Source of the DNA: Siphonodentalium dalli
Taxonomy: Eukaryota > Mollusca > Scaphopoda > Gadilida > Siphonodentaliidae
Direction of reading: 5' to 3'
Length of the DNA stretch: 64,000 bases
Assembly (NCBI GenBank): GCA_032622095.1
Contig: CP136061.1
Location: forward strand, 15,252,440 to 15,316,439
Shown here: in pieces, positions 14,101 through 25,900 of the stretch
How the letters are laid out: each line of letters starts with the position of its first letter
Numbering within the stretch: position 1 is the stretch's first letter
Notes under the pieces: model-generated
Told to the model about the DNA's origin: nothing
Seen by the model: only the letters and a program-made list of their open reading frames with translations
Database searches by the model: none
Made by a program: the position numbers and the translations under genes

Positions 14101-17100
14101 TAAATCCGCCCTCTGTGGACCTCATTTTGCAAATGTCCGGCAACATATTTTCAGCCATTTCCCTAAAATATCAGCCGAATCCCTCGATCTAGAAAAAAGT
14201 AACTTCCGGAGTCACGTGATTAGAGTGTCCGACTTGTCTTTCCTATCAACACATCGAGATGAGTTCGAAGCTCGTCTGTGCAACACATCGATATGAATTC
14301 GAAACCCGTCTATGTAACACAATGCGATTAGTTCGAAGCCCGCCTGTGGACTAACGAGTTTCTCACAGCAATGACTTGGTTCAAATCTCGATCCAAGTTG
14401 TGACACTTGGGCATCGTCAGGTGTATTGTGATCGCTTCGTCGTACCTCGGCGAGAAATAGGGACCTGGTTTGTTGAGTAAGTATAAGCCGCTCCATTAAA
14501 GCTCATGTCAACTTGCAGCAGGTACAATTTAAGACTCGATATTGCTCAACAACTGGGGAATAATGTGAAGTACTTAGGGTCCAACATTATGTTAAAGAGA
14601 TAAGTGCTTTATAAGCCTCTTTATTAGGTAAGTATGGATGGTGTCTCCTCCCTTGTCTGGTATATGCGCGATTCGAGTGATTTTGAAGTGGTTCGCAGGA
14701 TTCATACCCCTATTATAACTGGTTCTAGGTATTCATATGATCATTTTAACCGCTGTGCAATATTAAATAGCAATGGTTGTATGCAGCTTTTATAAAATCA
14801 AATAATTTGTCAAACTTTTGATTAATTAGTAACCAGAATTAAATTGTTTGATGTAATTCATTGTCATAGATCTTCATGTGTTAAAGCTATGGACAATATT
14901 TCAGCAAATGTGTGAACATTATCATATTAGTGTGAAATGACCATGATTGTAATCAATATTAGTGTGAAATGACCATGATTGTAATCAATATTTTATTAAC
15001 CGGATTCACCTTTCTCTGTTAACTTGTATCCATTGATGTGGGTAGGGCGTGACACCCTCAGTATTGGTATCGTAGAACTATGTTGTTTTGTGTACCTACC
15101 AGCGAATCCTGACGGACATTCACAGAAGAAATTCGTCTACTGGTTTTATGGGTGTGGGTAGGGCGTGACACCCACATTATTGGTATCGTATAACTCTGTT
15201 GTTTTGTGTACCTACCAGCGAATCCTGACGGACATTCACAGAAGAAATTCGTCTATAAATATACTGGTTTTATGGGTGTGGGTAGGGCGTGACACCCTAT
15301 TGGTATCGGAGAACTCTGTTATTTTGAGTACCTACCAGCGAATCCTGATGGACATTCACAGAAGAAATTCGTCTACTGGTTGTATGGGTGTGGGTAGGGC
15401 GTGACACCCACATTATTGGTATCGTATAACTCTGTGGTTTTATGGGTGTGGGTAGGGCGTGACACCCACAGTATTGGTATCGGAGAACTCTGTTGTTTTG
15501 AGTACCTACCAGCGAATCCTGACGGACATTCACAGAAGAAATTCGTCTCCATGTCCCGACATTCTCCACCATTATGACAGGTCGACGTCTGGCAGTATTT
15601 CACCTTCTGTGTGCAATCATGGCCAGTCCAGCCTGAAAGATGGACATAAACATTTAAAATCATGACCAGTCCAGTCCGTAAGATGGACGTAAACATTGAA
15701 CGGACTTGTACTATAAAAGTGTGGTATGCAAACATCCTATATAATGTAATTATAAATTATGGTCTAAAGGGCTAGACGTCGCCACAATTCAATACATATA
15801 TATAATAATCAATAATAATAATCAATAATAATAAACAATAATAATAATCCATCCATTTATTGCACGCATTATACAGGTACCCCTATTCAATGCATGGGAC
15901 AATTATTACCCTGATGAGCCTGAACACTCAGTAACCATCTACTGCTCTCCGGGACAGTGGAGGTACAGCCACAATGTGGCTATAGCATGCTGACAATATC
16001 TTTCTCTGCTCATTATCAGGTTTTCAACGCATGGGTGGTGCAAAACAGACTCGGGGACGAGCGACCTTATTCAGGTGTAAAACTTGGCAATCCAACAATT
16101 GCACGCCGATCAATTTGACCACTGTGGGGGAACTGCTCCTGGCCATTTGGTTCTCTACCGAGCTTTATTTACATTCTCTACCGAGCAAAGTTTACGGACG
16201 GCATATACTAATTTTCTAAAGCAGAGAATCGAGTTATTCGCAGAGAACCGAGCGCTCGGTAGATAATCGGAGTCCTCAGCAAAGAATCGGAATCGGAAAA
16301 TAAAAAGTCAATTTCTGACATGTGTATTTCGGGATTAGTTTTTAACTTTTTTTGTACACACACCAATGGCCAGTGACAATAATTTCACGGTAGCTCTATG
16401 AAACACACGAAACACTGTTCTAATTCTGTTGATTTTTACGTTTTATGCCGCGATTACTCGATAGAGAATCGGAATCGTCGCTAAAAATCCTCACGAGACT
16501 CGGTAGAGAACCAAATCTCTAGGATTAGTTCCTCCACAGTCAATTTGACCAAGCCACTGTTGCGTGAAACTTACATTAGTCCAGCGGCAGGGCTGTGAAC
16601 TCAAATCGCTGTGTTTACAGCGTAGGCAAGTCCGATGCGCTGATCACTGGACCATGGAGCTCCATGCATACCGAACTTTGTGAATTGTTATCCAACATGT
16701 AATGGGACCCTATTCCTGTGTCGTTTATGTTTTGTTGTTATGATTTCACGCCACCATATAGCTTACTGATAGGCAAGCTATAGTAATGATATATACGAAA
16801 AATGCAGTGGTGTCAAACTGGATAAAACTGGGGCCGGTTTAATTTGCAAATAAAACGTTTTGAAGATCATTTTATCAAATCCAGTCGTAAGTCGGGATTT
16901 TTTTACCCTGTGCCAATGCATTCTCTTATATATGCGAGTCGACCATAGGTCGCCTCGCATATATAAGAGAATGCATTGGCCTAACAATTTTTTACAATTT
17001 TAATAATTTTTTCTTGTATTCTTTAACAATTTTATAATTTCACCCATACAGAGCCCCAGACAAACATGAGCAGACGACACTCTTCTATATGCTTCTATAT

Positions 17101-20100
17101 ATGTGTGGGGCTCCCTGCAGGGTAATGGATGTTTTTTATTTTATGTCCTAAAAATTGTTTATCAGAGAACCAACATGATTGTGGCGACCTTTATACTGCA
17201 CGTGTGAACTAAACTAAACTCACATGCACGGCGGCACTAATGCCGCACTATGATATCCGTAATAATAGTATACTGCACATGTGAACTAAACTAAACTCAC
17301 ATGCACGGCGGCACTATCATATAGATGTAGACTAAAATAAATACACCCCGTGGCCGTGACCTACTAAAATACACCCCACCGCGCTACACCCGTGTCCCTT
17401 AAAACTATAGTTTGGCGTCAATACAAAAACGTTCAAAGCCCATTAAAGATTGCCGCAGTTTCCCTCAAACGTGGTTGCTGACAGTGCACGTGTGTTATGG
17501 TCAACAATTAGCATCGGGGTACCTACATTCCATACATCGGGGTACCTACATTCCATACATCGGGATACCTACATTCCATGCATCGGGGTACCTACATTCC
17601 ATGCATCGGGGTACCTACATTCCATGCATCGGGGTGCCTACATTCCATGCATCGGGGTACTTACATTCCATGCATCGGGGTACCTACATACCATACATCG
17701 GGGTACCTACATACCATACATCGGGGTACCTACATACCATACATCGGGGTACCTACATACCATACATCGGGGTACCTACATTCCATGCATCGGGGTACCT
17801 ACATTCCATGCATCGGGGTACCTACATTCCATGCATCGGGGTACTTACATTCCATACATCGGGGTACCTACATACCATACATCGGGGTACCTACATTCCA
17901 TGCATCGGGGTACCTACATACCATACATCGGGGTACTTACATACCATGCATCGGGGTACCTACATACCATGCATCGGGGTAATTACATACCATGCATCGG
18001 GGTACCTACATACCATGCATCGGGGTACCTACATACCATACATCGGGGTACTTACATTCCATACATCGGGGTACTTACATTCCATACATCGGGGTACTTA
18101 CATTCCATGCATCGGGGTACTTACATTCCATACATCGGGGTACCTACATACCATGCATCGGGGTACCTACATACCATGCATCGGGGGTACTTACATTCCA
18201 TACATCGGGGTACTTACATTCCATGCATCGGGGTAATTACATTCCATGCATCGGGGTACCTACATACCATACATCGGGGTACTTACATTCCATGCATCGG
18301 GGTAATTACATTCCATGCATCGGGGTACCTACATACCATACATCGGGGGTACTTACATACCATACATCGGGGTACTTACATTCCATGCATCGGGGTACCT
18401 ACATACCATACATCGGGGGTACTTACATTCCATGCATCGGGGGTACTTACATTCCATGCATCGGGGGTACTTACATTCCATGCATCGGGGTACTTACATT
18501 CCATGCATCGGGGTACCTACATTCCTCGCATCGGGGTACTTACATTCCATGCATCGGGGTACCTACATTCCATGCATCGGGGTACCTACATTCCATGCAT
18601 CGGGGTACTTACATTCCATGCATCGGGGTACTTACATTCCATGCATCGGGGTACCTACATTCCATGCATCGGGGTACCTACATACCATGCATCGGGGTAC
18701 CTACATTCCATGCATCGGGGTACTTACATTCCATGCATCGGGGTACTTACATTCCATGCATCGGGGTACTTACATTCCATGCATCGGGGTACTTACATTC
18801 CATGCATCGGGGTACCTACATTCCATGCATCGGGGTACTTACATTCCATGCATCGGGGTACCTACATTCCATGCATCGGGGTACCTACATTCCATGCATC
18901 GGGGTACCTACATTCCATGCATCGGGGTACCTACATTCCATGCATCGGGGTACTTACATTCCATGCATCGGGGTAATTACATACCATGCATCGGGGTACC
19001 TACATACCATGCATCGGGGTACCTACATACCATGCATCGGGGTACTTACATTCCATGCATCGGGGTACTTACATTCCATGCATCGGGGTACTTACATTCC
19101 ATGCATCGGGGTACTTACATTCCATGCATCGGGGGTACCTACATACCATGCATCGGGGTACCTACATTCCATGCATCGGGGTACCTACATACCATGCATC
19201 GGGGTACCTACATTCCATGCATCGGGGTACCTACCTACCATGCATCGGGGGTACCTACATTCCATGCATCGGGGGTACTTACATTCCATGCATCGGGGTA
19301 CCTACATACCATGCATCGGGGTAATTACATTCCATGCACATGTTATTACCAACATCCTCGAGCGTTTAATGTCCGCTCCAGTCTCCACGTGGTTCAGATT
19401 CCGATCACGTGGTTCTGATCACTTTTGTATATTATGCAAATAAAATATATTTCAAGCACGTGGTTCTGATATCCGAGTTACATATATTCCATGCAGATTG
19501 TATTGCCGTCATCCTCGCAATCCTCTCCTGTTATGCACGTGCATGCACGTGGTTGGCGGTATCCATGTTATACCTTTCATGCATATGTTCCTGTCGTCAT
19601 CCCCACACTTGCTCGTGGTTGACGGTGTCCGTGTTACCTACATTTAATGCATATTTTCTTTCCGTCATCCCCGCGCGTGCATGTGGTTGACGGTGTCACC
19701 TGTTACCTTATACCTTTTATACATATGTTATTGACGTCATCACGTCATCATGGTTGATGGTGTCCGTGTTACCTACCTTTAATGCACGTGGTTGACTGTG
19801 TCACGTGTTACCTACCTTTAATGCACGTGGTTGACTGTGTCACGTGTTACCTACCTTTAATGCACGTGGTTGACGGTGTCACGTGTTACCTACATTTAAT
19901 GCACGTGGTTGACGGTGTCACGTGTTACCTACCTTTTATACATATTTTCTTGCCGTCATCCCCGCGCGTGCATGTGGTTGATGGTGTCACGTGTTACTTA
20001 CCTTTAATGCACGTGGTTGACTGTGTCACGTGTTACCTACCTTTTATACATATTTTCTTGCCGTCATTCCCGCACGTGTAGTGCCCACTCCAGTTGTCAC

Positions 20101-22936
20101 GTGGTTCACAGTATGCAGCACACTGCTTCCCGTAATAATTCTTGTTACAAAAGACCTGGACTTCCATCTTGAGCCTGCATGGAAAACGTGGGCAATAATG
20201 ATGATCTATCTCTTGATCTCTTTCCAGCAAGTTTTATATAGATTCCCGGGTATAACAAAATATTTGAATCGAGGACACATGTCCAGAGAAGCTTCCATCA
20301 ATTGATATTGATTTAAACAATATTTATTAGCCCCAATATTACATTTATGATGAACAACATTTAGATGATGGAAACATGAGTAGAATAGAAAAGGGGAAGA
20401 GGATGTAGCAGCAAGCAGATATGTGCTTTTGTTGAGCTATCTCCTCAGACAAGTAGAAAAATTGTAGAAATCAAGGAAGATCGAGCGAATGGCAAGTGGT
20501 CGAGTTAGAGAAACAATAGGTTTAAGAAGTGATGGTATATTAATATTATGATGTACAGACGAGTTTACAATAAGTGTTGAAATGATAAATAAGCTTATGT
20601 GGATAATAATGAGAGGGGTGTATTCACAAGGAATACGAGACAGAGATAGGTGAAGCGATAGAAATAAAGAGCTTGTATGTGAAAGAAAAGTCGGTACCAC
20701 TGTTATGAACATTTTTAGACTAACTTGTGGAAAGAATTATTTTGAAAATGAATTGTTTTGAAAATAAATGTGGAAACTAAATATGGAAACTAAATATGAA
20801 AACTAAATATGAAAACTCCATGGGTTATCGTTGCTATGCCGTTGAATTGTTAGTGTATTGTTTGAAACGTCCGCTTTTTTGAATGAAGTATTGCGTAGCT
20901 CGGAATATTTCATTATTTATTTCAGATGATAGCAATGTTATGCCTTTGAGTAAGATCTTGGTAGTTAAGAAAGTCGGGTCAATATTTGAGAATGAGTCAG
21001 ACCTGAGTTGAGTATATCTTTGACAGAATAATAGAAATCCTAAGTGTTTATGCGAGCTAACTTCTGTGATAATATAATTGGACATCTGAAGTGGTGGGTG
21101 GGCTATGGGTGTTCGCTTTCTGGAGATGAGAAGAGATTCAGTTTTTTGAGGATTAAAAGTAACAAGCCACTGATGTGCCCAATTAGCTAGTCTCGCGATA
21201 TCCATATTCATCAGATCTGCTGCTCTGTCTGGATCTTCTATAGTAAGAAACATGGATGTATCGTCAGCAAAAAGTCGAATGTGACAAGTAACATTTTCAG
21301 AGATATCGTTTATATAAACTATAAATAGTAAAGGTCCAAGTATAGATCCTTGGGGAACACCTGCTTGTACGGGTTTCCAATCTGAGTTTTCATTGTCAAT
21401 TATTACTCGTTGTTGGCGTTGACTTAGATAACTCTCGATCAATTGATATTAATTTTATATAGAATTTCGTATGACATTCCTGTGACAGTTTGATGTGCTA
21501 TTTTTAGAACAGAAACCCGCGCGAAAATGTTCGGAGTGTACACCAAGAGAGTGTACTCTATCTTGTTAGCACCCTCAATCAAGGAAAACTGCAGACCAGC
21601 TAAGAGATTTGCCGCGAATTACGATCGAAATATACCACTTTATTATGCCTTTATTTTGACGAATATTACCATCTTCACAAAATAAATACAATTTCAGAGC
21701 TCAGCATCAAGTATGTCAAATCTACCGCCCGTGCGTTCGGTCGGTATTGCTTTCCGTGTTCGGATTTTGGAGGTAAAAATTTATGTATTTGTTCACTTAT
21801 GGACTAAAAATTCCGTCCGATTTTCGAAATAGAGGTTTCGGTTTATAGAGGTGATTTTTAGTGATAATGCACTTTTGTGAATTCGGGACCGGACAATTTG
21901 TTCGGTATGGAGATGGATTCGGTTTATAGAGAGCCCGGTTTGGACATATTTCACTGTATATGTAGTCTTGAAATTGGGATTTACAATAAATAGTTTGTTG
22001 TTGTTGAATCTCATGGAAGAGATAGACTATATGTAAGGCCTATGCCTATAATAACAGAGAAGTGTCTCAGTTATATGATAGCATACCCATTGCTATACTA
22101 TCAACCACTGTTATAATGCTTGCCCCATGAGGTTCAGCGAATAAGGTGCATGGCATGTCAGACCACCACAAACGCTCAGTGATGGCGAGGGTTCATGGCA
22201 TGTTAGACCTCTTAGTGATGGCGAGGGTTAAATTCAGATGAAGGCAGAGATCCGCACAATACGACGGAAGATATATAACACGCAGCCCCCAAACTTCGGT
22301 AAAAATATTCAACAGTCGGAAATCCCATGCCTGACACAACATTAAGCGACAATTTTACATCACATATAAAGGTTCAAATGTTCTCAAATTTTGAATTTCC
22401 AACCCGTAAATAGTGCTGAAATTGTCACTTGGATACCCGTGCAGTTGGATACCCAACTTTTTTTAATTTTAGTTTGGTACCCAGCTTTATGAAATCTTAC
22501 ACATGACATGATTGAATTAGTGATTGCCTTTAGTTGTTTTCGAAATGAACTTGTTAAATTTGTGAATTCAAAGTCTTGTTATCTTCTACTATATATCCAT
22601 ATATATATCTGTATATCCTTTATAGACTCGAAAACGGCTGGACCGATTGAGCCCAAACTTCCTATATAAGGGTAAAAAGCCACGGGCAATGTCGTCGCAC
22701 CTCTTCTGAGAATGTCCGAGCACTCCTTCTCCCGTCCCACTGCCGCCGTCTTTGGAATTGTGGTGTTAATCGAGGTGATAGTTAAAGAGCGTTCGTATCC
22801 GCAGTGTCGTTGATAAAGAGCGTTTATATACACGACGAGTATAAATACGGCTCAGTCGACCGTCTCGAGACAACATTTCGTACTTAATTTCGTACTTAGG
22901 GGTTCCAAGGAACTTTGAAACGGCTACCCACAAATG

Positions 22937-22968
<32 letters not shown>

Positions 22969-25900
22969 CAAATCGGATAAAACTGGCGGATTTCGACGAA
23001 AGTTTATACCTAGGTGTACTTTTGTCCGGGGGGTGTTTTGGACGGGTCAAATCTTGACCACGACATGACCTTGACGTTCAAAATGGTCTAATCTTGACCA
23101 TGACATGACCTTGACCTTCAAAATGGTCAATTCAACGTCAAATCGGGTAAAACTGGCGGATTTCGACGCAAATTGATACCTAGGTGCAACACACGTGTCT
23201 CGGAAGCTGTTGCAATTGCTTTTTCGAACAAAGCCATGGGACGAACCACGCCAGTGGCGGGCTAATCTGCTAGTATGTAATATAAAAAAAGCTGAAACCA
23301 CTCAACTGAACGACATGGGGTGACAGTGACCATTTCAGCGTAAAAAGTGGGGATTTATTGTTTTTAGACCAACGGAAGTAGATATTTCTACTTTTGGTAA
23401 AAAAAACATATGGTCTGAAATAGCCGTCAGTTGAAAATTTTAAACCCTTCAACCTTTCAATCTCATGTGGGACATTTCCAACAGTTGGAAAGCTTGATGT
23501 ACCGGTTGGATAGGTCCAACCGAAAATAGAATTATGAAAACCTGGTTCAAGCGGGATCGGGTGCACTCGGAAATTACAAGTTGAACACCCCTCCCACGGG
23601 GATCATCTAAACACGTCCCTGATAACCTGATTAGTGTATATCTCGGCAAGCGTCACAGTTGCTTAATTACATACATATATATAGGTGGCTACTACTAACC
23701 TATACTTAAGCGCGGGATTATTTCTGAGTGAAATGCATGAATCATATTTACATAACATCATATGACTCATAAAGTCAAATTAATAAAAACAGACAATTGA
23801 ATCGTGCTTGGCATTTTACGTAACAATTATACACGGATAGTGGATGAGGTAGACATGTGGGGAATGCGGAAATATGAGACAGATGACAGTTAAAGTCGCA
23901 TTCTACACAGATGACAAATTAAATTTGATTGATTCAGATGCTTTCTCTGTCACGAGGGTGACACATATTAATGCACTCTGGACACATTGAAATGGTTTAT
24001 TATTAATTTTGAGGGATGGTCAGGTAACAAAAGCAGACGACAGACAGAAAAAAAAAAATAATAAAAGAACAGAATTAATCATATTCATTGGTGGTAATTG
24101 TTTGCGATAATAAGTTCAACAAACGACCTATGGTACTTTATTGAACTTATTATCTGAACATGCCCTATGGGAAAATTATTCGTCAATGAGTATTTAATAT
24201 AGAATTGGTTAATTGGGACACGGAAGTGTCAATGACACTGCAGCTCGTCTTGACAAATGATGATAAATTAACCCTTTCTTTACTGAATTATTAATTAGGT
24301 GAGATGTATAGGAAATATAAGAATACGACAGACAGCCGAACAGATAGTACACGTATATAGCAGAAGGATTCCTACCCATTGATGGGCTCTAGCCTCACAG
24401 TGTCAACAAAACTCGATAATTCGTCACGGGCACTCATGTGGTAGCCTCGTCCCGCTCACCTGGATCATGCCATGAATCTCTACTCTTAGCCACGCACGTG
24501 GAGATCATACTCCACCAGTATAAAACCTTGGAACTTTTTGAAGTTTTGACAGGGAACCTTGTAAAGTCGAAAAAATAACACAGGGAATATATTTCTAAGT
24601 TATATATGATCTGTTCCTTAATAATGTATTTCACTGTAGGTGAAGGTTCCAACTCGAAATTTCATGATTTAAGTGACTGTGAGCTTTGCGTCGCTAACAA
24701 TTATGTAATTTCTCATGGGTAATTAATTCAATGTATTGCGATATCGGCTCACAAAAGTAAAAGAAAACATGCAATTTTGAGTTGGGACTTTCACCTACAG
24801 TGAGTACATTATTAAGGAACAGATAATAACTAAGAAATATATTCCCCGAATTATTTTTTCGACTTTATAAGGTTCCCTGTCAAAACTTTAAAAAGTTCCC
24901 AGGTTTTGTACTGGTGGAATATGATCTCCACGGGAGTTAGCCAGAGTAGAGATTCATGGCATGGTCTACTGCTCACCGAGAGTTCGTCATGGTCACTCAT
25001 GTGGTAGCCTCACCCCGCCAGTCGGTGGTGATGTTATGGGTATTTTGAAATTAAAACCAAACACAGACCCAAAAGAATCAAGATTTCTTACCAAACGTAT
25101 TGTCCGGTGTGCACGAGTCGTGTTCCATACGTCGGCGCGACGTGTTCGATCTTCGCGGGGGGGGGGGCATATCCAGTGTACCCGTCGGGTGGACGACGTA
25201 ATCTGTATACATGTACATATTATGTGTCTTAATTAGATTCCTTACCAAACGTATTGTCCTGTGTGCATGAGTCGTGTTCCGTACGTCGGCGCGACGTGTT
25301 CGATCTTCGCGGGGGGGGGGGGGGGGCATATCCAGTGTACCCGTCGGGTGGACGACGTAATCTGTATACATGTACATATTATGTGTCTTAATTAGATTCC
25401 TTACCAAACGTATTGTCCTGTGTGCATGAGTCGTGTTCCGTACGTCGGCGCTACGTGTTCGATCTTCGCGGGGGGGGGGGGGGGGCATATCCAGTGTACC
25501 CGTCGGGTGGACGACGTAATCTGTATACATGTACATATTATGTGTCTTAATTAGATTCCTTACCAAACGTATTGTCCTGTGTGCATGAGTCGTGTTCCGT
25601 ACGTCGGCGCTACGTGTTCGTTCTTCGCGGGGGGCATATCGAGTGTGCCCGTCAGGTGGACGACGTAATCGTTATCATTGCTACCGTCGTCCTTATCCCA
25701 AACGTCGAATTTGAATTTGACCGACCCCTGTGAATATAGAATGGAAGTTATGTATTATATATGTAACTAGCAGGTGGACCCGACTTCGTCCGGGCTGTTT
25801 CCCCTCTGCTTTTCGGCGAATTGCGCGATTTGACCTTGAATTGTCCATTTTGAAGGTCAAGGTCAGGTGGGGTCACGATTTGACCCGTCCAAAACACTGC

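Larger units (their letters stand above)
12382..15044 (-). other. DSL intron 6, non-coding stretch
   Basis: Holds a CGT microsatellite (12866-12886), the MITE pair at 13746-13973 with flanking direct repeats, and a SINE-like element (14205-14620). I see no exon on either strand. Confidence 0.6.

Noticed and set aside
16565-16675. tRNA gene on minus strand
   Set aside because: Box A-like but box B and acceptor stem are poor; kept only as a tRNA-like relic.
17412-19443. Long plus-strand ORFs (up to 508 codons) in the 23 bp satellite
   Set aside because: Open in all frames only because the unit lacks stops; no start context, splice sites or protein-like composition.
20437-20712. Separate 91-codon minus-strand ORF
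   Set aside because: Lies within the decayed 3' part of the LINE; not an independent gene.
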